DNA from: Phyllobacterium myrsinacearum
GTDB lineage: Bacteria > Pseudomonadota > Alphaproteobacteria > Rhizobiales > Rhizobiaceae
Reading direction: 5' to 3'
Assembly (NCBI RefSeq): GCF_014138285.1
Contig: NZ_JACGXN010000010.1
Coordinates: forward strand, 62,001-126,000
Length of the DNA stretch: 64,000 bases
Shown: piece after piece, positions 32,969 through 41,608 of the stretch
Layout: every line of letters begins with the position of its first letter
Numbering within the stretch: the first letter of the stretch is position 1
Notes under the pieces: model-generated
What the model was told of the DNA's origin: nothing
Database searches by the model: none
Seen by the model: only the letters and a program-made list of their open reading frames with translations
Made by a program: the position numbers and the translations under genes

Positions 32969-34510
32969 ATGAATTGCGACTTCAAACAATCGGCCATTGA
33001 AGTAACGAACGTGCGCAAGACGTTCGGTGCGACCGTGGCCGTCGATGCGGTTTCATTCAGCGTCGCACCCGGTAGTACGCATGCCTTGCTCGGCGAGAAT
33101 GGTGCGGGAAAGTCGACTATTGTCAAACTGCTCTCGGGGCTGCTTCGCCCCGATGAGGGGCATATCTCTGTGTTCGGGCAGATCGTGACGCTCAAATCTC
33201 CACGTATTGCGCATGCTTGCGGGATACAAACAGCCTTCCAGGAAATGAGCCTCGTCCGCGATCTGAGTGTGCTGGACAATATGCTGATGCCATACGCTCC
33301 CATCGGGTTTGCCGGTATCATCCCCCGGTCACGGGCACGGCGTGCAATCATCCGGCATATGGAGGATCTGGAATTTTCCGTCGATCTCGATGCAGAGATT
33401 GGTACGCTTGATCTGGCTGTCCAACAAAAGATCGAGATAGCGCGTGCGCTCTACCGGAAGCCTCGTATCCTTTTACTTGATGAGCCAACATCGACGCTTG
33501 CCGGAAGTGATGTCGAATGGTTGGGACGGATTATTTCCAGACTCAAAGCGCAAGGCACAACGGTCATTTTTATCACGCATCGCATGCGCGAAGTAAGAGC
33601 CTTTTGCGATACGCTGACGATCCTGCGCAACGGGCGTCACATAACCACTGGTTCTGTGGCCGGGATTACAGACGCGCAGGTCATCGAAAGCATCGTTGGC
33701 AGGACCATCGCCCAGACATTTCCGCAGCGTCCGCCGAGCGATTTTGCTTTTGGAGATCCGGTCCTTGGCGCGCGGCGCCTGCGGGCAGGAGCCAAATTGC
33801 ACGATGTCAGTTTCGATCTGCGCAGAGGGGAAATTCTTGGCATTGCAGGGCTGCAAGGGATGGGACAACTCGACCTCTTTCTTGCCTGTTTTGGTATGAC
33901 GGAAGTGAAAGACGGAGACATTCTGGTGGACGGCCGCAAGGTCAGATTCAGCTCGCCATCTGATGCCCTTGAGCCCAATATTGCGATTGGACTGGTTCCT
34001 GAGGATCGCAAGACCGAGGGGCTGTTTCTCAAGTTGAACGGTACCCTGAATGCATCTCTGCCGGTCATAGACCGCTTTTCCCGGTTTGGCCTGATCAGGC
34101 GAAAGTTAGAGGAGGAAGCCGTTCGGGCAGCCTTTTCGACCGTTGAGATTGACAAGCGCGCCCTTTGGACACGGGCCGGGGCTTTTTCCGGCGGCAATCA
34201 GCAAAAGATCGCCATCGCCAAGTGGCTTGTTGCGCAAAGCCGGATTTTGCTGCTGTTCGATCCAACACGCGGCATCGATGTTGGTACAAAGCACGAGCTC
34301 TATCTCATGATGCGCAATTATACCGCCGCCGGCGGCTCTATCCTCCTGCACTCGACCGAAGTTCCTGAACTTGTCCATTTGTGTGATCGTGTTCTGGTCC
34401 TCTACGAGGGGCGTTCGGCAGCGTTCCTGTCACGCGATCAATTGACGGAGGCTGCAATCATGCGCCCGGCATTGGGTCATGTGGTTTCAGCGCAGGGGGC
34501 CGCCGAATGA
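32969..34510 (+). CDS. Sugar ABC transporter ATP-binding protein (RbsA/MglA-like, two nucleotide-binding domains)
   Basis: A 513-residue double ATPase. NBD1 (about 8-240) has Walker A GENGAGKS, the signature-like LDLAVQQKIEIARAL and Walker B RILLLDEPTS. NBD2 (about 255-495) has the degenerate Walker A GLQGMGQLD typical for RbsA, and the signature SGGNQQKIAIAKWL with ILLLFDPTRGIDVG. The ATG at 32969 was chosen as it gives a family-like start; the ribosome site is weak. It drives uptake through the fused permease, whose start codon overlaps its stop (ATGA). Confidence 0.88.
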   Translation: MNCDFKQSAIEVTNVRKTFGATVAVDAVSFSVAPGSTHALLGENGAGKSTIVKLLSGLLRPDEGHISVFGQIVTLKSPRIAHACGIQTAFQEMSLVRDLSVLDNMLMPYAPIGFAGIIPRSRARRAIIRHMEDLEFSVDLDAEIGTLDLAVQQKIEIARALYRKPRILLLDEPTSTLAGSDVEWLGRIISRLKAQGTTVIFITHRMREVRAFCDTLTILRNGRHITTGSVAGITDAQVIESIVGRTIAQTFPQRPPSDFAFGDPVLGARRLRAGAKLHDVSFDLRRGEILGIAGLQGMGQLDLFLACFGMTEVKDGDILVDGRKVRFSSPSDALEPNIAIGLVPEDRKTEGLFLKLNGTLNASLPVIDRFSRFGLIRRKLEEEAVRAAFSTVEIDKRALWTRAGAFSGGNQQKIAIAKWLVAQSRILLLFDPTRGIDVGTKHELYLMMRNYTAAGGSILLHSTEVPELVHLCDRVLVLYEGRSAAFLSRDQLTEAAIMRPALGHVVSAQGAAE

Positions 34511-36573
34511 CGATGAACAGCATTACCTCTGCAAGCAGCAATCGTCTCAGGTTGTTCAAGATGCCAGCCGAACGTCGCGCGATGTTGATCGCGATTGCCG
34601 TCTTTTTTGGTCTCTTGGGCATCGTGGACTTCGTCAGTACGGGTCCGCTCAGCTATTTTGATGTTTCGTTTCTGTCGAGTGGCGGCGCAACATCTGCATT
34701 GGCGGCAATTGGTCAGACCATCGTGGTACTCTCGGGTGGATTTGATCTATCGGCCGGTGCCGTTATTTCTCTTGTGAATGCTGTGCTGGCACAGAGCATG
34801 GACCCGGCCGTTGCGCAAACGAGCGTGTTCTACTGGACCTGTGTCGGCGTGGGTATCGGCATGGCAACAGGCGCTTTCAACGGTATCTTCATCGCCTTCT
34901 TTCGATTGCAGCCCATCGTCGTCACACTGTCGACCATGTTCATCATACAGGGCGTGACGTTGCTGGTCATGGATAAGCCGGGCGGGTTCGTAGCCCCGGA
35001 ACTTGCGAACTTCTATCTGGGAGACGCTATACCTGGCTGGCTTCCAATGCCGCTGGTTGTCATCGCAGCGGTTATCCTTGCGTGGATGTGGCTCAAGAAT
35101 ACGCGCTTTGGCACAGCACTTTATGCGGTTGGGAGCGATCCCGACGCGGCAGCGTCCATAGGCATACGTGTGCCGCTCGTACGTTTTCTGGTCTATGTCA
35201 TTGCGGGTGGTTGCTATGGCCTCGCAGGCGTATTCATCAGTGCACAGACCGGGAGCGGAGACCCGCTGGTTGGTAATCCGCTGCTTCTGTCGATGTTTGC
35301 CGCCGTGGTCGTCGGTGGCACACGTCTGGGAGGCGGGCGTGGAGGTCCGGTTGGTACTGTTTTCGGTGCCTATATTCTGATGATGGTCGTCAATATCCTG
35401 CTGGTTCTCAATGTGTCTGCCTATTATTCGACAATTGCAGAAGGGACAATTCTGATCCTTGCCGTACTGGCCAGCTCTATCTCCGGTCAGTCGGTCCTCG
35501 CGCTGCAGTTACGCGGCGTGAAATCTCGTTTGACGGCATGGCGGCAGGGATTGTTACCGTCTCAGCTTGATCAGGCAGACCGGCGGCTGAAGACAACGCA
35601 GCCTGTTACCGGCAATCTGAGCCCGGTACCCTTTCTCTCCCGCAACGGCGAGACAATCCGTTATGCTTTGCCCGCCTATCTCTGTCTGTTTCTTGTTGTG
35701 CTCGTAACCCAGTTTTGGCTTGGGCGAACAATTCTCAACCCGACTTACTGGAATTCTCTCGCTGTTCTTTCGAGCTTTCTAGCCGTGTTGGCCCTGGGGC
35801 AGGGGACAGTTATTCTAACAGGCGGCCTTGACCTGTCCGTTCCCTGGACAATTGGGCTATCCGGCATATTGCTGGCAGGGATCGTTAACGGTTCGGACGC
35901 GGCCCTGTTCTATGCCTTGCCACTTGTCCTGCTGGTTGCGTGCCTCATCGGTTTGATCAACGGAGTCGGGATTGTCGTGCTCGGCATCTCGCCCATCGTC
36001 ATGACGCTGGCGATGAACGGCATCTTGCAAGGGTGCGCTTTGATCTATTCGCAGGGCACACCGGCTGGTTTCTCATCACCGATGCTGCGTTGGTTCATGA
36101 CCGGAAAGATACTGGCCGTTACTCCGGTTGTAGTCTTCATGGTGATGTTCGTGATTGCCGGAGTTTTGCTGTTGGGACGCACGGCGTTTGGCCGACGGGT
36201 TTATGGCATCGGCAATGGCCTGCGCGCCGCACAACTCTCCGGCATCGCGGTCGGCCGTACATTGATTTTTGTCTATGTCCTTTCAGGCTTGTGTGCAGGG
36301 CTTGCGGGCATATTGCTGACGGGATTCTCCGGACAGGCGAGCCTTGGCATGGGTGATGACTATTTGTTGCCATCCATCGCTGTGGTCGTCGTTGGCGGTG
36401 CACTGATCACCGGCGGGCGCGGCCACTATCTGGGCATGCTTGGCGGCGTACTTCTGCTCACGGCACTGCAAATGTTTCTGGCGGGAACGACACTGCCCTA
36501 CGCAACACGAGCGATTCTGTTCGGTCTGGTGGTGCTGGGCGCTGTCATGGCTCTTCGCGAAAAGCGGTCTTAA
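34507..36573 (+). CDS. Fused double permease of a sugar ABC transporter
   Basis: A 688-residue inner-membrane protein made of two complete BPD_transp_2 (RbsC-like) units in one chain. The first half (about 1-335) has GQTIVVLSGGFDLSAGAVIS and GGTRLGGGRGGPVGT; the second (about 375-688) has GQGTVILTGGLDLSVPWT and GGALITGGRGHYLGM. A hydrophilic linker with LTAWRQGLLPSQLDQAD joins them. Usually such permeases are separate genes or homodimers; fusion fixes a pseudo-heterodimer. The start overlaps the ATPase stop. Confidence 0.88.
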   Translation: MTMNSITSASSNRLRLFKMPAERRAMLIAIAVFFGLLGIVDFVSTGPLSYFDVSFLSSGGATSALAAIGQTIVVLSGGFDLSAGAVISLVNAVLAQSMDPAVAQTSVFYWTCVGVGIGMATGAFNGIFIAFFRLQPIVVTLSTMFIIQGVTLLVMDKPGGFVAPELANFYLGDAIPGWLPMPLVVIAAVILAWMWLKNTRFGTALYAVGSDPDAAASIGIRVPLVRFLVYVIAGGCYGLAGVFISAQTGSGDPLVGNPLLLSMFAAVVVGGTRLGGGRGGPVGTVFGAYILMMVVNILLVLNVSAYYSTIAEGTILILAVLASSISGQSVLALQLRGVKSRLTAWRQGLLPSQLDQADRRLKTTQPVTGNLSPVPFLSRNGETIRYALPAYLCLFLVVLVTQFWLGRTILNPTYWNSLAVLSSFLAVLALGQGTVILTGGLDLSVPWTIGLSGILLAGIVNGSDAALFYALPLVLLVACLIGLINGVGIVVLGISPIVMTLAMNGILQGCALIYSQGTPAGFSSPMLRWFMTGKILAVTPVVVFMVMFVIAGVLLLGRTAFGRRVYGIGNGLRAAQLSGIAVGRTLIFVYVLSGLCAGLAGILLTGFSGQASLGMGDDYLLPSIAVVVVGGALITGGRGHYLGMLGGVLLLTALQMFLAGTTLPYATRAILFGLVVLGAVMALREKRS

Positions 36574-36587
36574 CGAAAGGAAAAATA

Positions 36588-37394
36588 ATGAACAGGATTG
36601 CTCCGGCATCGGCTGATGAATTCCTGGGTGGTTTGCGCAACCAGCGTGTGCTTGTCACTGCAGGTGGTTCAGGCATTGGGTTCGCAATCGCTGCCACGCT
36701 CTCGAAACTGGGGGCTCGCGTTGTCATCTGCGACGTGTCGCAAACGGCGCTCGACGAAGCGCGCACGGCAATCACACCAATTCACGCTATGCTCGCAGAT
36801 GTGTCGCGTGAGGACGATGTCGAACGCATGTTCGCTGAAGTAACGAGTACCCTCGGCGGTCTCGATGCGCTCATCAACAATGCCGGGATTGCCGGACCAA
36901 CGGGGAGCGTGGATGAAATCACTACAGATGACTGGCGGCGATGCATCGATATCTGTCTTACCGGACAATTCCTCTGCACGCGCCTTGCTGTCCCACTGTT
37001 GAAAGCCTCTGGAGGCGGGTCGATCGTCAACATGTCGTCCGCGGCCGGTCGCCACGGCTATGCGTACCGTACACCCTATTCAGCGGCCAAGTTTGGCGTG
37101 ATCGGTTTCACCCAGAGTCTGGCAAAGGAACTTGGGCCGCATTCGATCCGAGTCAATGCGATCTTGCCCGGTATTGTCGAGGGGCCACGTATCGAGAATG
37201 TCATCAGCAACAGGGCCAAGCAGCTTGGACTTTCCCACGAAGCAATGACGGAACGCTATCTGGAGAATGTTTCGCTCCGGCGCATGGTCAGCCCCTACGA
37301 CGTGGCAAGCATGGTCGCCTTCCTGTTGTCCAATGCTGGTGTCAACATTTCGGGCCAGTCGCTCGGTGTTGACGGTAATGTCGAAACCCTTTGA
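36588..37394 (+). CDS. SDR dehydrogenase, probable sugar oxidation step
   Basis: A 268-residue classical SDR. Cofactor loop LVTAGGSGIGFAIA (about 24-37), acidic VICDVSQ at the end of strand 2 suggesting NAD, NNAG motif in LINNAGIAG, and the catalytic set MSSAAGRHGYAYRTPYSAAK (Ser, Tyr, Lys). C-terminus NISGQSLGVDGNVETL is the usual SDR end. The ribosome site AAGGAAA is good. It lies 14 bp after the permease and likely oxidises the imported sugar at C1 to a lactone, or a hydroxyl to a ketone; this is inference from context. Confidence 0.88.
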   Translation: MNRIAPASADEFLGGLRNQRVLVTAGGSGIGFAIAATLSKLGARVVICDVSQTALDEARTAITPIHAMLADVSREDDVERMFAEVTSTLGGLDALINNAGIAGPTGSVDEITTDDWRRCIDICLTGQFLCTRLAVPLLKASGGGSIVNMSSAAGRHGYAYRTPYSAAKFGVIGFTQSLAKELGPHSIRVNAILPGIVEGPRIENVISNRAKQLGLSHEAMTERYLENVSLRRMVSPYDVASMVAFLLSNAGVNISGQSLGVDGNVETL

Positions 37395-37407
37395 GGAGGA
37401 GCGCGTG

Positions 37408-38355
37408 ATGCAAAAGATAGCCATCGTCGGGTGCGGCTTCATCGGCAGGGCATGGGCTATAAGCTTTGCCAGAGCTGGCTACAGGGTGAGCATGTGGGAT
37501 CAGTCCCCGGATGCCGTCGGACAGGGCCTGAGTTATATCAGCGATATACTTGGTGATCTCGAACACCACGATCTTTTGAATGGTAATATGCCGGGAGAGG
37601 TGCTGGCGCGGATCGAACCGGAAACCGATCTCGGCAAGGCACTTGAGGATGCCGTCCATATCCAGGAAAATACACCTGAAAATCTCGGCGTTAAGATCAA
37701 GGTGTTCACTCGGCTTGACGAAGCAGCAGATCCCGATGCTATCATAGCAAGCTCGACATCGGCATTGCTGCCTTCAGCGTTTACGGCACACTTAACGCGT
37801 CGGCATCGCTGTCTTGTCGTTCATCCTATCAATCCGCCCTATCTCATTCCTGCGGCTGAGGTTGTTCCCGCTCCATGGACGTCACTGGAGATAATTGAGC
37901 GTACGCACGCATTCCTTGTCGCTGCCGGTCACGCGCCGTTGGTGATGAAACGCGAGTTGGACGGATTTATTATGAATAGAATGCAGGGCGCATTGCTGGA
38001 GGAAGCATTCCGGCTCGTTGCCGATGGCTATGCAACGGTCGAAGATGTCGACATCGGTATCCGTGATGGACTTGCCCTGCGCTGGTCGTTCATGGGGCCG
38101 TTTGAGACGATTGATCTAAACGCGCCGGGTGGTGTGCGTGACTACGTGGATCGCTACCAGATAATTTACGAGCGACTGTTTCCGCAGATGCTGCGGCGTG
38201 TCGATTGGGCAGGTGACGTCCTGAATTCTGTCGAGGCTGACCGGCGCGCGCGGTTGCCAGCTGATAAACTGATCGAACGGCAGATTTGGCGTGATCGCAA
38301 TCTCATGGCGCTTGCCGCACACAAGAAAAAATCAACGCAGGAGTTCGGACAATGA
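37408..38355 (+). CDS. 3-hydroxyacyl-CoA dehydrogenase family protein (L-gulonate/carnitine dehydrogenase-like)
   Basis: A 315-residue enzyme. The ATG at 37408 follows GAGGAGGAG; a longer start at 37267 overlaps the SDR and is rejected. Rossmann loop IVGCGFIGRAWA, the Asp in MWDQSPD for NAD, HPINPPYLIPAAEVVPAP with the catalytic His, and the C-terminal helical domain ELDGFIMNRMQGALLEEAFR are all as in the lambda-crystallin branch, whose members oxidise L-gulonate or L-carnitine at the 3-hydroxyl. It would make a beta-keto acid, which is exactly the substrate type of the next gene, with which it overlaps by 4 nt. Confidence 0.87.
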   Translation: MQKIAIVGCGFIGRAWAISFARAGYRVSMWDQSPDAVGQGLSYISDILGDLEHHDLLNGNMPGEVLARIEPETDLGKALEDAVHIQENTPENLGVKIKVFTRLDEAADPDAIIASSTSALLPSAFTAHLTRRHRCLVVHPINPPYLIPAAEVVPAPWTSLEIIERTHAFLVAAGHAPLVMKRELDGFIMNRMQGALLEEAFRLVADGYATVEDVDIGIRDGLALRWSFMGPFETIDLNAPGGVRDYVDRYQIIYERLFPQMLRRVDWAGDVLNSVEADRRARLPADKLIERQIWRDRNLMALAAHKKKSTQEFGQ

Positions 38356-39314
38356 GCGAGACGACACAGATATCCAATGGTTCAAGCCTAAAGGGCAAGG
38401 TTATCATCACCTGCGCGATCACCGGTGCAATCCATACACCAACAATGTCACCGTATCTGCCCATCACGCCGGACCAGATCGCACAGGAAGCTTTGACAGC
38501 GGCAGAAGCCGGAGCGGCAATCCTTCACCTTCACGCCCGCGACCCCGAAACAGGAAAACCCGACCAGACACCTGAGGCCTTCGCCAAGTTTCTGCCGCGC
38601 ATCAAACAGAACACAAATGCCGCGATCAATATAACGACAGGCGGCAGCCCTTACATGAAGGTCGAGGAACGGGTCAAACCCGCTGCGACTTTCAAGCCGG
38701 AGGTGGCCTCGCTCAATATGGGCTCAATCAATTTCGGGCTCTATCACCTGGCCGACAAGTACAAGCAGTTCAAGTTTGACTGGGAAAAGCCGCATCTGGA
38801 GGCCACACGCGACCTGGTCTTCCGCAATAGCTTCAAGGACATCGAGTATATTCTGGCTACCTGCTACGACAATGGCACACGTTTCGAGTTCGAATGCTAC
38901 GATATCGCGCATCTGTACAATCTGGCGCATTTTGCCGACCGCAATCTGGTGAAACCGCCGTTCTTCGTGCAGTCGGTCTTTGGGCTGCTCGGCGGCATCG
39001 GGACACATCCTGAAGATGTCGCTCATATGAAGCGCACGGCAGACCGCCTGTTTGGTGACAATTACCGCTGGTCGGTCCTGGGAGCCGGGGCGAGCCAATT
39101 GCGCATTGCCGCACAGGCCGCCGCTATCGGTGGAAACATTCGCGTCGGACTTGAGGACAGTCTTTGGGCGGGAAAAGGCAAACTTGCGAAATCCAATGCC
39201 GAGCAGGTGCTGCTCGCACGCAAGATCATCGAAGGCCTCGGAATGGAAGTTGCGACACCCGACGAAGCCAGAGACATACTTGCACTCAAGGGCGGCGACA
39301 ATGTCGCATTCTAG
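38352..39314 (+). CDS. BKACE (3-keto-5-aminohexanoate cleavage) family enzyme
   Basis: A 320-residue beta-keto acid cleavage enzyme. It has the family start VIITCAITGA, the zinc motif ILHLHARDPETG (two His), NITTGG, the GSINFG loop, FECYDIAHLY and the late WSVLGAGASQLRIA with GLEDSLW. BKACE proteins condense a beta-keto acid with acetyl-CoA to give acetoacetate and a new CoA ester. Which keto acid is used depends on the pocket and is not known here; the neighbouring lactonases and dehydrogenase suggest a sugar acid. Its start overlaps the stop of the dehydrogenase (ATGA). Confidence 0.9.
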   Translation: MSETTQISNGSSLKGKVIITCAITGAIHTPTMSPYLPITPDQIAQEALTAAEAGAAILHLHARDPETGKPDQTPEAFAKFLPRIKQNTNAAINITTGGSPYMKVEERVKPAATFKPEVASLNMGSINFGLYHLADKYKQFKFDWEKPHLEATRDLVFRNSFKDIEYILATCYDNGTRFEFECYDIAHLYNLAHFADRNLVKPPFFVQSVFGLLGGIGTHPEDVAHMKRTADRLFGDNYRWSVLGAGASQLRIAAQAAAIGGNIRVGLEDSLWAGKGKLAKSNAEQVLLARKIIEGLGMEVATPDEARDILALKGGDNVAF

Positions 39315-39323
39315 GAGGACACC

Positions 39324-40196
39324 ATGCTGCGCATCGAAGTCTTCAGTACGGATCAAAACCAGCTCGGTGAAGGTCCACTTTGGGATGTGGAAGAGCAACG
39401 TCTCTATTGGATCGATTCCTACGGCCCGGCTATCTATTCTTGTGATTTCAATGGCGGCCACCTAAAAGTTTGGAAGCTTGATCAGCCAATCGGATCTCTG
39501 GCGCTACGGGAAGGTGGCGGAGCAATTTTGTCGTTGAGAGACGGATTTTATGCGTTTGATTTCGACAGCGGAGAAGCAACCGTTCTGCATAAAACGCATC
39601 CGGGTGAACTGCGGCCGCGCCTGAATGACGGAAAGGTGGATCGCCAGGGCCGTTTCATTGCAGGCTCGATGGATTTTGAAGAACGCGACCCGTTGGGAAC
39701 GCTCTTTCGTCTCGATACTGATCTTTCGGTTCATACGCTGGATACGGGGATCATCTGTTCAAATGGCCCTTGTTTCAGCCCGGACGGGTCAATCCTCTAT
39801 TTCGCCGACAGCCATAGAAAAACGATCTATGCGTATGATTATGACACCGCTACCGGGGCGGTTCTGTCCCGGCGCGTGTTCACCACGTTCGACGCCTTGC
39901 GCGGCTACCCCGATGGGGCGACCGTCGATGCGGAAGGTTATGTCTGGAGTGTTGAAGTTTATTCGGGACGATTGATCCGCTTTGATCCGAATGGCGTTGT
40001 GGACCGCATTGTCGGTCTGCCCGCCCAATCCACCACGAGTATCACGTTTGGCGGGCCCGATCTTGATGTTGCGTTCGTCACGTCGATGGCACGACCATTC
40101 AGCAATACCTATCCGCGCGAACGGGAGGCGGGCTGTGTCTTTGCCGTTCACGGGCTCGGCGTTCGCGGATTGCCGGAACCACGTTTCAGGGGATGA
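39324..40196 (+). CDS. SMP-30/gluconolactonase-family lactonase (first copy)
   Basis: A 290-residue six-bladed propeller lactonase. The metal Glu is in LGEGPLWDVEEQRLYWIDS, the Asn/Asp ligands in PRLNDGKVDRQGRF and ICSNGPCFSPDGS, and DGATVDAEG precedes the last blade. It would hydrolyse an aldonolactone produced by the SDR dehydrogenase. It begins 9 bp after the BKACE stop, so is in the same operon, and is followed 9 bp later by a paralogue of about half identical residues. Confidence 0.9.
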   Translation: MLRIEVFSTDQNQLGEGPLWDVEEQRLYWIDSYGPAIYSCDFNGGHLKVWKLDQPIGSLALREGGGAILSLRDGFYAFDFDSGEATVLHKTHPGELRPRLNDGKVDRQGRFIAGSMDFEERDPLGTLFRLDTDLSVHTLDTGIICSNGPCFSPDGSILYFADSHRKTIYAYDYDTATGAVLSRRVFTTFDALRGYPDGATVDAEGYVWSVEVYSGRLIRFDPNGVVDRIVGLPAQSTTSITFGGPDLDVAFVTSMARPFSNTYPREREAGCVFAVHGLGVRGLPEPRFRG

Positions 40197-40205
40197 GGAG
40201 AGAAG

Positions 40206-41084
40206 ATGAAGATCGATGTTGTAGTGGACGTGAAAACGACGCTGGGTGAAGGACCCTTGTGGGACGTGGATCAGCAGCGGCTTTACTGGATCGACAGTTT
40301 TGATGGCCGCATTTTCCGCGCCACGGCTGACGGTCGCGAAATCCGCTCATGGGATGTTCCGATGAAGATCGGATCGATGGCCCTGCGCAAGGATGGAACC
40401 GGCGCACTCGTTGCGTTGGCGAGAGGTTTTCATCTCCTGGATTTCAGGACCGGCGACGTCGAACTGATCCACGACCCGGAACCTGAGAAACATGCCAACC
40501 GCCTCAATGATGGCAAGGTCGACAAGCAGGGGCGTTTCGTTGCCGGGTCCATGGATACTATGGAAAGCGGGCCAAATGGTGCGCTTTACCGGATCGACAC
40601 TGATCTTAGCGTTCAAAAACTGGATGACGGAATCATCGTCTCGAATGGTCCATGCTGGAGCCCCGATGGTGGAACTTTCTATTTTGCCGATTCCTGGTCC
40701 GGTGAAATCTGGGCCTATGACTATGATCAAGCCAACGGAACCGTTGCCAACCGGCGAACCTTCACCAAGCTCGATACATCAACCGGCGGGGCCGCGGATG
40801 GATCCACAGTTGACTCCGAGGGATGCCTTTGGAATGCGCAGGTCTATGACGGAAAAGTTATACGTTACAGACCAGACGGGACTGTCGACCGCATCATAGA
40901 GATGCCGGTCAAAAAGGTAACGAGTGTGATGTTCGGCGGGCCAAATCTCGACATCCTCTATGTTACTTCCATGGCAAAACCGCCGCTGCCGCGCTTCCCC
41001 GAGGATGGAGTGTTGCGCGGCAGCCTGTTTTCCGTCACCGGGCTTGGTGTAACTGGAGTACCAGAACAGCGTTTCGCCGGTTGA
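40206..41084 (+). CDS. SMP-30/gluconolactonase-family lactonase (second copy)
   Basis: A 292-residue paralogue of the preceding gene, with LGEGPLWDVDQQRLYWIDS, NRLNDGKVDKQGRF, SNGPCWSPDG and DGSTVDSEG. All metal-site motifs are kept, so both copies should be active. The two differ in loop regions near the C-terminus (KPPLPRFPEDGV versus PFSNTYPRERE), which may mean different lactones. A GAGGAGAGAAG ribosome site precedes the ATG. It closes the operon. Confidence 0.9.
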   Translation: MKIDVVVDVKTTLGEGPLWDVDQQRLYWIDSFDGRIFRATADGREIRSWDVPMKIGSMALRKDGTGALVALARGFHLLDFRTGDVELIHDPEPEKHANRLNDGKVDKQGRFVAGSMDTMESGPNGALYRIDTDLSVQKLDDGIIVSNGPCWSPDGGTFYFADSWSGEIWAYDYDQANGTVANRRTFTKLDTSTGGAADGSTVDSEGCLWNAQVYDGKVIRYRPDGTVDRIIEMPVKKVTSVMFGGPNLDILYVTSMAKPPLPRFPEDGVLRGSLFSVTGLGVTGVPEQRFAG

Positions 41085-41608
41085 ACTTTCCTCGTATACA
41101 TGAGTTCAATGACGCGTCGCGTAAATGGGATATCGATAGTTCTTGACGGATGGAACTGTGCCAATTCATGTCCCGAGGGTTGCCACATTGCAAATCTGTG
41201 CTTGAGTTCTCACGCAACAGGTTCATACAATAACGTTCAGCTACGTGTTGTTTCGAGTTTTTTAGGATTCGTCGGGTTAGCATTCCAAATGCGCTGAAGA
41301 TCGCTATGCCACTGTTTTTAAGTTTTACTTACCAGGGCGGGGCAAGCGGCGGCAAGTTCTTCTATTGAGAATCGAGGCATCTTTACCTCTGGTACTAAAC
41401 GCCTACTCACTCAGAAAAGGAGGTCTGCAATGACGTTTGACTGGTCCGCTGTGCTTGAGGGTTACCGAATTGAACGCCGCAAGCTTCAACCAGGGCGGCG
41501 GCGAGCCTGCGGCAGCGCAGGCGGAGCAGCATTTACCGTAAGACGCGGCGGGGGTGGCACTGATCAAGCGCCGTACCGGCCTGTCCTTGAAGAGTAGAGT
41601 TTGAAGCC
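41085..41608. other. Intergenic region between sugar operon and RND pump
   Basis: About 520 bp. No strong terminator is seen after the lactonase gene. A short frame with a good ribosome site sits at 41430-41597, and the GC-rich stretch 41490-41600 looks like decayed coding sequence running towards the pump genes. Confidence 0.4.
41430..41597 (+). CDS. Possible truncated 55-residue protein
   Basis: The ATG at 41430 follows AAAAGGAGG at a good distance. The first 20 codons (MTFDWSAVLEGYRIERRKLQ) read like protein; the rest is Gly/Arg-rich and unlike it, suggesting a frameshift or deletion. No family recognised. Confidence 0.2.
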   Translation: MTFDWSAVLEGYRIERRKLQPGRRRACGSAGGAAFTVRRGGGGTDQAPYRPVLEE

